Source of the DNA: Arenicola marina
Taxonomy: Eukaryota > Annelida > Polychaeta > Arenicolidae
Direction of reading: 5' to 3'
DNA: 64,000 nt
Assembly (NCBI GenBank): GCA_964019135.1
Contig: OZ025257.1
Coordinates: forward strand, 19,309,971 to 19,373,970
This document shows, one piece after another, positions 36,111 through 48,500 of this stretch. The position numbers and the translations under genes were made by a program. The notes beneath the pieces were generated by a model. That model saw only the letters and a list, made by a program, of their open reading frames with translations, was not told the origin of the DNA and did no database searches. How positions within the stretch are numbered: position 1 is the stretch's first letter; the number at the start of each line of letters is the position of its first letter.

Positions 36111-38159
36111 AGTTAAGAAAAACGTACACATCCAGGAAAAGACTTATAATGCGTCAACATTGTATAGGAGACTTTTGACATTGGGTTTTGGAGAGAAAGA
36201 AACATTTAAGATTTTATTCTTTAGTTCTAGTATTCTAGTTGTTCCTTTTTGCAACAAATCTTTATTTGCGCCAATCCTTTTCTTCAATTGTAAGATGTTG
36301 TGATTTGTTGCTAATTTTATTTATGGCATTTGTTCAGTAATGTACCATGGGTATGCGGTTACTGTTGGCAATTACACACAAGCAATTATTTCACTGGCGT
36401 ACGTGTGGTTCACGCTGCAATAATAATATGCCATTGCCATAGTCACATGTGTAAGCCATTACTACAAGCAAGACGTGTTGCAGTCTGGTACATATACACT
36501 TCTTGTAATAGCTCAACGGGGACCGCGACGAAAGCTGCCAATGAAGAAAGAGAGCGCGCAAACAGTACGGAATTTCCTTTACTACTGTCTAACATTTTAC
36601 CGGTTACCTACATTAGTTGGCAGTTGCTCCTCCACCAATAAAAATTATGTTATGCTGTAAAACCACACGCAATGCTTATTTCGTGCCAATGACCCGTTCC
36701 CCGACAACCATTTCTTCTTGGTGGTTCGGCCATAATGGGCAATGTCTGCCAGAAGTGTTGCTTTAATTAGATGTTCGCCCGAGCTTGGTGAGGCTCCTCG
36801 GAAGACGGTCCTGGCAGTGGCAGGGCCGGGATTCTTGGGTTCCATGCAGTCTGAGAGCTTTTTCACGCGGCACTCAAGGAATTCACGTGAACTTCTCCGT
36901 TGGTCATTCTCTCATGCGGTGCCCATAAATGCTTTCAGACAAGCCCTGAAAACCGTCAAGCGGTCGGTCCAAAAATGAGGCACTCTACCGCGTTAACGCC
37001 GTAGACGTTTGAGTAAACACTTCTATGCAACACAACAACACACGCATACACGCAGTTCTAGTGCAAAAACATTGATACCCAGTGACACATTTAACCCCGA
37101 AAGCGTTCTACCTAAATTTTGCTCATTCCATCCTAGACTGAAATTGCTGCTGTTATTGCGTCACGTTTGATTGCGATAGATATCATTACCGCCAGAGAGG
37201 CAGGCATTACGCCTGTCGATCTCTTGGTCGCCCAATCATGGACGGCTGTTGATGACGACAACGGCCAGCGGACGAGATGAAGAAGAATAGATGGATCGAT
37301 ATGTGAATTGGTATTTGATGAAACACTTCAGTACTTTTAGTTGTAATGCACCAAGCATCACCCCGGGAAAATGTAAATATGAGCTGGGTATAAATGAAGA
37401 AGAATAGTGTAATTTAAGGTGATTTAATATTGTTTAACAATGCTCTTTCGTCCTTATTATTATCCACCCTTGTGTCGCTAGGATATAGAGAAGGCATAGC
37501 TAAAATTTCTGAATATCTACTATATTGAGATAAAATATTAAAAAAAATATATCTTAGACCAACTTGTGAGCCAAATGCATGTGAATGGTTTACGTATTAT
37601 TTGTGCTTGATCATACATGCTTGCTAAATTTGAGTGCCGTGTTTCATCTGATTTTCAATTTTTATCAGATGTAGGATGTTACATGGAGGCGAATTGGGCC
37701 CTCGATAATGATAACCCAATTAGTTACTGATCGCCCTGGAAACTTAACCGGAGCAGAACATTGCGTCGCTACTAGGCAACGGAAAGCGCAAGCGACGCAT
37801 CTAATAGTGACGCATATAAACACTCACGCATATCTCACTATACGCACGCCGCGAAACGAAGCGAGCGGGAACGCGTTTAATGTTTTCTCTCCAAATTAGT
37901 CGTAATCCCATGTCGTTAAAATTAATTAGCGAATGGTTTTATTGGCACGCCCCTGTTTTAATGGGTTTATCCGTGATATTATCCTCTACCATCGATTCAA
38001 TATCATAATTCAAGAGCGAAAGGGACACATTTATGTCGGTGGATGCGTGGAGCCAGTCGCTTGCAAGCGGAGGACTATTAAGCATTGGGAGAAGCAAATG
38101 AAGCGGCAGTCACGGAGACATTAACGTATGGAGCTGCTAACTATGAACCACAACCGCGG

Positions 38160-38168
38160 TATAAAAAG
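38160..38168 (+). promoter_or_regulatory. TATA box candidate, copy 3
   Basis: TATAAAAAG lies after CAACCGCGG in the same conserved block as in copies 1 and 4. A frame starting at 38,248 (MVLLMMNGTFLSF) lies about 90 bases downstream, but it is not kept open in copy 1. Confidence 0.35.
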
Positions 38169-39342
38169 ACACATTGCGTTAATGGGCCATATTCATAATT
38201 CCGACATAACACCTGTCGCGAACGAGGCAGATACATATTTTTCAGTCATGGTATTGCTAATGATGAACGGTACATTTTTATCTTTTAGATCAATCCATAT
38301 GGTGTTCTTTTCAATCATGGCCGGGTTTGCATTTATGTGCAGACGTTGCCTTTATGAAACAAATCGCATGAAAAATATATCCCATTGGCATAGGTGACTC
38401 CTTGTAAGGGTTTTGTAGAATTCGACATACGTCGATCGCAGTAATCTTTCTTTTAATTTGTACAGCGCACACTTTTTGCACAGCTGCAGAATCTTGCTGG
38501 CGCAATCTATTTTTGTATTACATGCCTAAAGCTGTTCTGAATCTTATTTTCCTCGCAAAGTGTTCAGATTCCATAAAGGTACATAAAAATAAAGGACTAT
38601 CGTCTTGAATTGCATTACGTGTCATCTATTATGTGTTTTGTTTATTACCATAGACGTTGTGGAGCTTCTTTAAATGTCACATGGCTTTGTGTTTCAAAGC
38701 GATGGGAAGAGACTGTAGGACATTTAACAGTACACTGAACGTCGTGGCACAATAGACACGGGCTTTAGTCATGCTCGGAATTCAAATCGGTTATTCAAGT
38801 GATTATCACAGAGCTTGCCTCGGCCCTTTGGGGGCATGCGTGATCAAGCGTAGTTTAAAATGCAGGTGCTTACGTGACACCCAAAGCGCCACCTACGGCG
38901 CGTTCATGTCAATGTCATCACAAGGATATTTGAAGGGCATAGGGTTTGCTTAGGTCATTCCTCCCATTACCATGGGAAGAACAGGTAGTCGGTGACTCGA
39001 ACGTGAACGTTCAAGGATTCAATAGATTTTCTTTGTCTTCATTGTCTTGGTTAATGGTCAGTCTATCGACTTCCGAAGTCCCCGGTGTATTTTCCATGTC
39101 CTGTCAATGCGATCCTGTGCAACCAGCACAACATGCAATTCATTACCAGTCTTCCCCCATACAGCAATTCATCATCCTACATAACATAGCGAGGAAGGTC
39201 GAATATCTGGCAGGTGACTCTTGCTAATGGTAAATGTATAGGCCATAAAACTGGCGAACTATCCATATCATAATGTCGACCAGGCAGAAAACAAAGAAAC
39301 AGGATGAAAGGCGGCTGTACCACGTGATATACTGGTGTCATC

Positions 39343-39366
39343 AGGTCATGTGACAGGTCATGTGAC
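39343..39366. promoter_or_regulatory. Tandem AGGTCATGTGAC motif, copy 3
   Basis: The doublet is unchanged relative to copies 1 and 2, with an upstream CACGTGAT E-box-like word. Confidence 0.35.
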
Positions 39367-41011
39367 ATCGCTCCCCTGCCGGGCGACAGTGATGAAGTCC
39401 CGCTGACACAAGCCGCTTACTCAAACCCCAGACGGGGAATTGACTTTTTTTGCTAATAACCAGATTTTGATGAATGCTGTTTGAAGTGTCGACCATTGAC
39501 CGTAGCTTCAGAAATTACCTCAGTGGTAGGAAAATTGTGCCTTTCGAGTTTGTTTTTAGGAGCGACATGAAATGAATGGTGGGGTTAAGCTCCTTGTCGA
39601 CTGCTTAAATTAAGTGCAATCTGCCGCAAGAGACATTCGTTACCCCTTTTTTTCCCTTTTGGCCGTCACACGGTTTGTGACTTCATTATATGGCACGCCG
39701 CCCCCGCCCCCGCTACCCCGTCATCCCACCCACCCGTACCCTCAGACGTCTACCCCATCAAAGGGTCTTTATATCAACAAAACACTACTTACCGCCACAT
39801 ATTGCACTATGAAGTAATGTAAATACGCCTCATCTTTCCAGTATATCCAAGCACTTCTATAACTGTCAATGCGGCGGTACAAACGGACGTACGGCAACTT
39901 CGATGCCCGAAGATGCAAGACCTAGAAATGTTGCCTATGCCATTTAACTCCTGATGCTTTGGCCCGGATCAGTCCGTGTGAGGGAAAACAAATGACATAA
40001 AACGTCAATCCAATCATTCATTCCAATATATGTCATCTACACCATATATGGACTTTTAATTACTGTATCGTGCTGTCATTACCTTTTTTTCTTTATTATA
40101 TGATAAATTCATATCCATTTGCTTCATCATCGAAAACATAGAAATGTTCGACTACCTACCCATCTCCGGAGATGCCACGCAACACGCAGGAAGCCCGACA
40201 CCGCCATATCACCGCAAAGACCGCTTCACTGCAGATATTACAAGCGCAATAATATTGGCGTTGTCGAGCCACTGCTCTAGCCGCAATGAAGCCAGGATCC
40301 AGGGGGACAAGACCGTGAAGCCCGTTATGGGGATCCAGCGCCCTCCCTCTCTCTCTTCTACACTCCCGCCCTCCCTCCATTTTTCCCTGCAGGAGTGTCC
40401 AGCATGGTCTCTGTGCGCCGAGGGAAACCCGAAACTGGATGCGAATAGTTGTACTGGGCACTGACGTAGCAGGTAATTTCCTCGTAAGAAATGACATATG
40501 GGAGCATTGTTGTCCCCATGTGATTTCTTCATATGACATGACGTGTGTCATCGCTGCCATGGGAGGAATAAGGGGTTCTTCCGTATATAACCTCCTGGCA
40601 TTGAAACACATGGGTGTATGTTGCAGACGAAACATGTCTGATATGTATGTTTTTTGTATTTTTAATTTGCAAGGAAAACAAAATTGGGCCCTCAAGAGTA
40701 GACTCCAGGCACACATGAAATATGTAAGTGGAAGGAAAGAGGAAGGGGTTGGTTGGTATGAGGGCCGGGGGGGGGGGGGGGCCGAGGATGGGCGTGGGTG
40801 GTATGTCAATAGAAGGAATACGTTATTTCGTCTAGAATATTTAATTACTGAGGTAATGAGGTAATGAATTCGAGAGTTTTTTTCGCAGCTTTATTGCCCA
40901 TTATTATATGATCAGTATTATGTTGTCAACTCATTTGACAGAAGGTTGCCCAAAACTAACGATTAACACAACAAAAACGGTCGACATGGCGCGTTTCATT
41001 ACACAACAAAA

Positions 41012-41239
41012 CTAAATTGAACACGTGGCCCCGTATGAGGTTGCACTCATATTTAATGCGTTGGTGACCATACAGAGCAACATACAGAAGTTCATGCCAT
41101 AGCAGAATAGAATATAACAGAAGAGACAGAAAGACGCGAGACTAATGGTTGGTGGATTAGTAACATTAGAAGATACGGGAGGAGGACGCACAAAGATCAA
41201 TGCATACAATACAATCAAGATAACCAGATAATCCGACAA
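41012..41239 (-). CDS. Small hydrophobic reading frame, copy 3
   Basis: A 75-residue frame beginning MSDYLVILIVLYALIF with the same two hydrophobic stretches and NVT site as copy 2, and the same length. The second stretch contains FCYILFCYGMNFCMLL. Differences from copy 2 are scattered, many of them conservative (for example L to I, N to D). Family unknown; one or two membrane segments likely if translated. Confidence 0.3.
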   Translation of the reverse strand: MSDYLVILIVLYALIFVRPPPVSSNVTNPPTISLASFCLFCYILFCYGMNFCMLLCMVTNALNMSATSYGATCSI

Positions 41240-41360
41240 TTTCTTCTACAGTAATTTGCACCCCAACCCTCCCAACCCTCTCCCCACACAAAGGTGTATT
41301 ATTCAGTCTTGCAGGAGTCCGCTAGTTGGGAATGGTTCTGGATGGTTTACAGTAAGTATG

Positions 41361-41440
41361 TGGGGCTTCGTATAGTGGGGGTAGTCCTCCCGTCTGTGTA
41401 TTCATGTATTCATGACAACCGCGTGGGTTCGAATCACGTG
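41361..41440 (+). mobile_element. tRNA-Asp-like SINE head, copy 3
   Basis: The A-box region reads TCGTATAGTGGGGG and is followed by CTCCCGTCTGTG; the B box reads GGGTTCGAATCAC. The order and wording resemble tRNA-Asp (GTATAGTGG, CCCGCCTGTC, GGGTTCGATTCC), but the anticodon arm has been expanded by a TATTCATG doublet, so it is not a working tRNA. It is best read as the head of a SINE shared by all copies. Confidence 0.5.
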
Positions 41441-41698
41441 TTCATAGTCTATTTGTGAAGTCATAAGGCAAAAGTACAGCGGCGGGGCACCAGACAGAAA
41501 TGGAAACTGTGGTCGTTTCCGGCTTCCTCCTCGAATGATAATGTCATCATTATTGATAGCACAGACACTACCATCTCAGCGCCAGGACGTGCTGTGTGGA
41601 CTGATTTACACACCAATCAACGCGCATTCAATGTCGTCGGTGCCTGGCACGGTACTATTACCATAATGGTGTCTCCGTCTCTGTTGTGGAGGCAAGAA

Positions 41699-41830
41699 TA
41701 TTCTCTCCTTCTCTCGCTATCTCTCTCTCTCATTCTCTCTTCCTCTCCCCCTTTCTCTCAGTCTCTGTGTCTGTTTCGGTCTTCCTCTGTCTCGGTCTCC
41801 CTCTGTCTCGATCTCCCTCTGCCACTACCT
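41699..41830. repeat. TC-rich microsatellite, copy 3
   Basis: Interrupted CTCTCTC with CTGTCTCGGTCTCCCT phrases. Matches the same position in copies 1, 2 and 4. Confidence 0.9.
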
Positions 41831-43248
41831 TCTCAATCAGCCCATCTTGTTCGTTTTGAGCAAAGTACCCGGGGGCGCTTAGTCGTAGGGATGGGGACCA
41901 AAAGACGGTGCATCTCAGTTTAAAGTGTCAATGCCTCGATAATAAAAATCTACGTATTCTTGCCTCGTACCCGGTATTTGACTAGATTTCACGAATATTT
42001 TGCGATTCTTTTAGACACTGTCAACCAAATGTCAGTTTAAACATGTATGCAATCTTCTTGGGGCCACTCGATAATCACGGATTGCGCAGAATACAGAACA
42101 GCCTAATATTTGAAACAGCCAATTGCAGGGTTAGACGTGTAATCGCTGTTCGCATGGAACACGGACTCATCTATACAAGACGTTCCGACTGCCGCATGTC
42201 CTTGCATGGTCGGTACGCTCAAGCCTCAGTCCATCGCCTCCGTGCCAAGGTCAAGGCCACTTCTGGTGGGTAGTCAGTGCCATGTGGGGAATACGAAATC
42301 CGATTACTCTGCAGTTGCTCGTCTCGTTTCCGACCGCGGTGTCGCCGAGGAGGGCTTTGTCTTGTGACTGGGGCAGCCGAGCAGCATCAGTTGAGTAATT
42401 AGCCTCCTCCCATCCGGCGTGAACAAGGTCTAGGCTGTTGGCATGGTTATGGTGCCCAGTCAGACAAGGTGCCTTCCCCCGTTCCCGAGAGTACTGGTCT
42501 ACATTCCCTCTTCACGGATGTTTCATATATGCAGATGTTTCAGCTTCCCACTGCAATTGTCTACAATTTCAAATGGGAAAGATTGGATTTTTTGTCTACC
42601 AGCTTTGTTTCGACATCACCACATTGTGGTTGCCAATATGATTAATAATTCTTCGGCAGGTTCACTTGTCAGGAACACATTTGATGCACTGGTGTTATTG
42701 GCCGGAAACCATGCATTGTCGGCATGGTGACAAAACGGACGGGGTTCACGGAGTAGAACATAATAAAAGCCTCAACAGATCAAGAAAAGACGTAATGCAC
42801 AGATAAACATAAAAGAGGACATGGCGCCTGGCAAGAATTGAAGGAAAGAGAGAACAATGATGAGTGGCTTTGGTTATGGCTATTCCGACACTCCATACAC
42901 CACCCTCTGCACGCGAGGAACACCCACACCCCTATGCAAGTGTGTTGTTGCGTCATACTTAATTACTACTTGGTGCCACGCCAAAACGATGCTAGCTAAT
43001 ATTTCCATGTGTTATTTGTAAGGCACAAATATTGTGAGGTTAATATTCAGATCGAATCGCAGATCTTCCCAGCTGAATTTATTTTAAGGGAGAGGACAGT
43101 TTTGTTTTACAGATACATAAACCCATTTGGTTTCCTACTGGGATTCTGAATTGATTTTCCACTTAACCACGAATACACCACATCCCCTCGACATCAATCG
43201 GATTTATATGTTCCTGGCTCAGATGGTTACTCGATAACGGATAAACAG

Positions 43249-43369
43249 GCCCATCTGGCTCATCTGGTATATCCGGCACATTTGGCATATCTGGCACATC
43301 TGGCACATCTGGCACATCTGGCCCATCTGGCATATCAGGCACATTTGGCATATCTGGCAAGTTCGTCAC
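43249..43369. repeat. 9-bp minisatellite, copy 3 (longest)
   Basis: About 13 loose units of CATCTGGCA, CATTTGGCA and TATCTGGCA, with one run of three near-perfect CATCTGGCA units. Roughly half as long again as in the other copies. Confidence 0.9.
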
Positions 43370-44593
43370 AAACACATCAGGTGTATTACAATGATTCCTC
43401 CGAAACTCATAACGAAACACAAAAAACAAAGTAGTGCCAGAAAATGTAACTAACGTAAGTTCACTTTGCACAAATGCCAGTTCCGGAAACTGCAGGGTTT
43501 GCCCTCGCTGGTGGCAATTAAGTTTGCGACCCAGGCTCTGACCGGAATACATCGGGTCTTGAAAGCGTTAGCCGGGAACTGGAATGGTGAGTGCTGTTGC
43601 CTCACTTCATTGGCCGAGAGTGCCCTCAAGCTGCACTGCAACAAGACAAGGAAGCAAGGTCACGGGGGTTGCTCAAGATCAAGTTTGCGATGGGAATCCT
43701 TAGCTTCACGGAACAGCCATTTCGTCTGACCAAAAAAGCTTGACTTTGCAAAATGGCTTTCATGATTAGCGCCAGAAAACATCAATCGACCATAAATGAC
43801 GCATTTTGCGCTTATCGTAAGGTGACAGATCGAGTGGCTTGATCGCGGATGTGATGGCCAATGCGCACGTTACCAGAACGCACATGTCAGATCCTGCCTC
43901 CAGAGTTTGAACGCTGAAAACTGGCCCTCATGCTATGGCACGTCAACTATTATAGCTTGAGCTACTGCTGCAATTGTAATATTAAAGCATCAGTTTTTGT
44001 AGTTGTATCGGACCCTGTTAGCCGGTAAAGCTGCACCGATTCACGATATTGATGCCTTTCAAGGCTAGTACCAGTCGATGAGACCAAAAACAAAATATGT
44101 CACTGTTGGTATCATTGGTAGAAACAAATGTGACGAAAATCAGGAAAAGACACACGATGTATATTGAGGTTGAATATACTAAATATAAATATATAATATA
44201 CTATATATAAATAGGGTTTACGAAAACAATAGAAATTGTGGTAAAACTAAATGTCGTTTTTCACCCATATTGCCCAAATAAAATAAATCGATGTGTCATT
44301 TACCAAAAGAAACTTAAACCAACAAAGAAGAAATTGTCATAACTCAAAGACCGAAAAAGCGCATAACAAATAGCAGAGACGACAAAGCTTAGATGCAGGA
44401 GAAGAGAGAGAAATTTTCTCCAGGGCGGCGCCTAGAGCGTGCTGGACAACACAGAAAGAACAGAATAAATACATAAGACGGCTCAAGTGAAGCAACCGAG
44501 ACGGTAAAGTGAATCCGGAAACAGATCGAAAGAAAAACAACGCATAAGAGGAAAAAACATGAGAAACATGATAATCGATGCGATGACACAGGG

Positions 44594-44791
44594 GTGAAGC
44601 GTGAGGGTAATATGAATAATCACATTGATAAGTACACTGCAGGATTCCACAGACCACCACCAGGAGTGAGAGGTGACGAATGCTATCATGATACTAAACA
44701 AGGGTATTGGCTGCCCCAGCTAATCCAATCGTATCATGGCGCTGCCCGGAAGTGCATTGTGTCTGGAGAAGATCGTGGGACTGCCTTCTAG
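44594..44791 (+). other. Conserved short reading frame (GYWLPQ), copy 3
   Basis: The frame reads HIDKYTAGFHRPPPGVRGDE, then CYHDTKQGYWLPQ, LIQSYHGAARKC and IVSGEDRGTA, then stops six bases short of the stop seen in copies 1 and 2. It follows GTGAGGGTAATATG. The residues TAGFHRPP and GYWLPQ are the same in copies 1, 3 and 4. Unknown family. Confidence 0.35.
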
Positions 44792-45866
44792 TGGAATTGG
44801 ACCCCGCATTCTAGAGGGCGAAGGGGGCACGGGGTCCCTTTTTCTAATCTCCGCGATTGACATCCAGGAATTCTTGGAGATTTCGCGGTTAGCTGTTGGT
44901 AATTCTGGGGGATCGTTATCCGTACAAGTCCTGGTTCAACGCGAAGACCTTTTCCTTATTGACCACGATCGGTCATAGCAGTGCATTCCTCGATAAACGC
45001 GATATCACCGTTAAGGCAGGCATGGGTTTATAGGGTGATTCAGTGCAAACTATCTATTTTTCAAAGCAAGTGTGCTTTCATCAATCTATGAGAAATAGCA
45101 TGATAACCTATACATAGTGTCACGGGAAAATGCTGTCAGCGCGTATTACTAAGTAGGTAAAGATGCCATATCCTAACTGGACATTCTTGCAATTTAGGAA
45201 AATATATTTCTTGTTATATGGTGCTTCTGGCCTACAGCGGGATTAAAAGTTATGGTTGCTAATGGATAAAAGACCGACACAGGCTGTGGTGACCCAAGTC
45301 ATTATGGAGTGGAGAGGAAGGGAGGTGGATGCGGGCGAACATTTCACTGGTAGCAGGAAACTCTGTCCCCATCGACGAGTAGCCACATCCCCTATTCTAA
45401 TAAGGTCCATGTTATATCCAGAGATCATAAGAGGGACATTCTGACGCTCTGTGAGGAGACTATTGCTATTCCTTTACCAGATAGCGTCACTGTCCGATGC
45501 CTTCATGAGTTTTCTACGGCATGCGGCTCTGAGATGAAATTCTGACCATCTCCCACTGGGTCCGGCAAGCTATAAACACATATGTACGCAGGCCGACGAA
45601 TCCATACGTATTGAAGGCTTGGGCTAAGATTGGAACGCGGGAATGCGAGCAAGGTTATCTTTGTCCTGTAGGAACGTGTACTTTTATTCATGAGGGAAAT
45701 CATATATAATTGATCTTGGTGGAGAAAATGCTGTGGTAATCGTGAATCGGTACCTCGTTTAATTCTACGACTCCCGAATAATAGAAGGCAAATGTTGTAC
45801 GAGGCCAAACGGTACCTGCGTGCAGCCTGTTTCTTTTTCACCTCGAAAAACAGGATTAATGACCAC

Positions 45867-45985
45867 CAACCCTCCCCTCCCCGCCCCTCCCTTCGGCCCT
45901 GCCCCGTCCATCTCCTCCCCTTCCTTCGGCCCTGCCCCGTCCATGTCCTCCCCTTCCTTCGGCCCTGCCCTCGCCCCTTCCTGAG
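45867..45985. repeat. C-rich tract with direct repeats, copy 3
   Basis: The phrase CTTCGGCCCTGCCC occurs three times, the first two followed by CGTCCATCTCCTCC or a close form; the period is about 38 bases. Confidence 0.8.
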
Positions 45986-47143
45986 CCGCACGTGACCTTG
46001 GTCGGTCGTTCCGCTCCCAGCATTGAGGCAAACCCACAGTGTCGGCTGGCTTACGGGAAGTCGCAATCAACCATGCTGTCAGCTAAGTTCGCCCGGGTTC
46101 CTTAATTCATTCCATTTCTCGATTTCCACACGACCCGTTCTGTTTTGTTCCAGCCTAATGTCTCCATTAGACATGTATGAAACATGACATCAAGCTTCGA
46201 TGGACATATCCTGACGTCTCAAACTAATCAAGTGAACTGGGAGATAACGCGAGGAAACCACGGGCTGCAGTGGGGCAGTGGGGCAAAAAAGCCATAACAC
46301 GCAGCTCGAATTCCATATAATTTACCCTGTGGTAGGGTCATTTCTTTGACTAACCAGTTTCATAATAATTCAAGATAAACTTCGGCTGTCGCCCCCACAA
46401 GGACGTGCCACACCCCCCCCCCTCCCCTCCTCACCCACACAGTCTCTGTATATCTAAGCATGATGCCCCCGCCCCCTCTTTATTGCTAATCTCTTCCTGT
46501 AATAACATTTAAATATCACTAAAACCGGTGTATGTGGGTCAAAATCTCCTCAGGGGAAGAGGGATTCGACGTGGAATGAGACCACAATAAAGTTGCGGAT
46601 ATATGAAAACTGTGCGGATATATGAAAACTGTTTGTCCGTTTCGTCCCAAATAGCATTTTCCCAGATACCCGGATTGAGCCCACGTGGTTTGTTGTCGTT
46701 TTTATTTTGTTTTTATTTATCGAGACTATCATACGTCGTATGGTAGTCTCGGTATTGCAGACGGGCAGACACTCGTCATAAAGCAAGAGGCGTGGCAGCT
46801 CAAAGACGCCAGTCACCCCACCAGCACGCGACGCACTCACTTCGGGGTAGGGTCATAAACTGCCGCTCGACAAACAGTGGGTGCCCCCAGACCGCCGCTA
46901 ATGTATATATTGAGGACGTAACGGGAGTAAAACACCCAGCTTGGCTGGCCGGGCTGTGCTTAGCGGCATGACGGCTGGTGTCGATTGTCTCGTTCCAGCA
47001 ATCCAGGCCAATGCGGGTCAGAGATAGGAATGGGTACTGCGTTTTCAAGTGAGTATCCATGAGTAAACACTCGTTCATCGTCTTTTCTTTCCATATTATC
47101 CCTTTCGTTGACCTTTCTGTTGTGTGCTTTCTCACAGGCAAAC

Positions 47144-47305
47144 ATGGGCCCGTATCGAGCTGTACAGTTACTACGGGATCTGATCGAGCACTCACGGGAC
47201 AGGGATACTGTGGCTCTATATCAATGCTATAGCATCAACGGCCTGTACATGCTGCCTACCCTCCGGTTGTGTGCCTTTACTCGCTTCACACACAAGATCG
47301 GCTAA
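47144..47305 (+). CDS. Exon-like segment MGPY, copy 3
   Basis: The sequence before it is a good 3' splice-site candidate (TTTCTGTTGTGTGC, then TTTCTCACAG). The frame starts MGPYRAVQLLRDLIEHSRDR, continues DTVALYQCYSINGLYM, and stops after 53 residues. The first 29 residues differ from copy 4 by one residue, while copy 2 is more diverged. No family is recognised. If real, it would be a last or only coding exon of a gene in the unit, but no upstream exon has been identified. Confidence 0.3.
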   Translation: MGPYRAVQLLRDLIEHSRDRDTVALYQCYSINGLYMLPTLRLCAFTRFTHKIG

Positions 47306-48260
47306 AGCCGGATGCACAACTAACCACTGACTTAAATGAGCATATCATAATTTTAACCATCAGAGTAGGTTTATGTAATATATGAACGGTTAGACAGTTA
47401 ATGAACCAGAATGTGGCTGTTTTATGAGTGACTGTCAGTGTCAGGCGAACTAATGTGTTGCGTGCGATTTACCATGTCGTATGACGTAATAATCATCATG
47501 AATTGCATGTTTGCTCGCGGTTTCTATGGTTACGTAAAATGCTCCTGATATGAACTCCATTTGTCGCAGAAAGGTAAACATCGATGATTTGTCTCAAAAT
47601 GCAACGCTTGCAACTGTCTCATCATGACCACATGCATTATGGAGAGATAAATGTCTTATCTTTACCAAAGCCGTGGGCGGAAAATACAAACCGGTCATTG
47701 TACTTTCAAGGCGCGGCTTTGTGGATGGGTTCCCGGATCATATAGACAGGACTCAGATAAACACGTCCGTGATTCAGATGGACAGTAGGCGTATGTGAAC
47801 TAGGACCGGTTATGAGTCCCGTTTGATTCCGATTGCAGATGAACAAAACGTTAGGCCAGACGATGCGGGATGGGCTCTGGGGACAGATGTCGGATGAACA
47901 GACTACATGGCTTCAATTAGTTGTGGGAAAAAATATGGCATAATAAGTCCTAATCATCTCACGTCCCAGTCCTCCTCTGTCTCTAATTGCATCACGCCTT
48001 AGAGCAAGAAGAATTACTTTATGAAAAATGTTACATCGGAATCGTGCTCTGCATACAGGCGTCAAAATATAGCTTCGCTTTGCTTTTATCACTCTCGTCT
48101 CTCTCGCCCCATTCTTCCCTTCCGCTATCCCGGTATGTTTTGCTCTCGCCCATGTTAGTCCGGGCACCTAATGTTGGGCATGTTTTAGACATTCATCATG
48201 CATCGTCCCGGGAGGATTCTTTGCACAGTTCAGCCTTTGTGTGCACAAATGCGGCCTAAT

Positions 48261-48500
48261 GCACCAACTCGCCTCGTATGGACATGCCAATGACACTAAT
48301 GATTCATCTCCCCACCGCCGCTGGCGTGTCTGTGTTCTGCACCAACTCGCCTCGTATGGACATGCCAATGACACTAATGATTCATCTCCCCGCCGCCGCT
48401 GGCGTGTCTGTGTTCTGCACCAACTCGCCTCGTATGGACATGCCAACGACACTAATGATTCATCTCCCCGCCGCCCCCAGCTGGCGTGTCTGTTCTTTGT
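48261..48500. repeat. 78-bp triplication at the unit start, copy 4
   Basis: Units begin GCACCAACTCGCCTCGTATG at 48,261, 48,339 and 48,417. They are nearly identical, so the triplication is recent. Copies 1 and 5 have one unit. Because 78 is 26 codons, a frame runs through all three units (HQLASYGHANDTNDSS...), but nothing shows that it is translated. Confidence 0.95.

Larger units (their letters stand above)
35976..48260 (+). repeat. Array copy 3 (left edge and right inverted arm lost)
   Basis: It begins inside the left inverted arm at a junction where about 0.9 kb of the copy 3 to copy 4 transition (47,970-48,830) is missing. A second loss at about 37,032, roughly 0.75 kb compared with copy 1 (6,313-7,066), removes the right inverted arm. 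It keeps the TATA block, AGGTCA motifs, membrane-like frame, the best tRNA-like head, TC tract, the longest minisatellite, GYWLPQ frame, C-rich tract and exon-like segment. Short QxDGQ-type repeats of CAGATGGACAG seen in copies 2 and 4 are reduced here. Nothing else is recognised. Confidence 0.9.

Noticed and set aside
40156-40809. 217-codon open frame on the minus strand, with a shorter relative in copy 4
   Set aside because: It runs through a poly-G/poly-C tract, shares its space with an opposite frame and is not kept in copy 1. No domain was recognised.
41361-41440. Functional tRNA-Asp gene
   Set aside because: The anticodon arm is expanded and unpaired and the acceptor stem cannot be formed; it is only tRNA-derived.
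43163-43552. Collagen-like or proline/aspartate repeat protein on the minus strand
   Set aside because: It is the 9-bp minisatellite in translation; repeat number varies and the flanking frame differs between copies.
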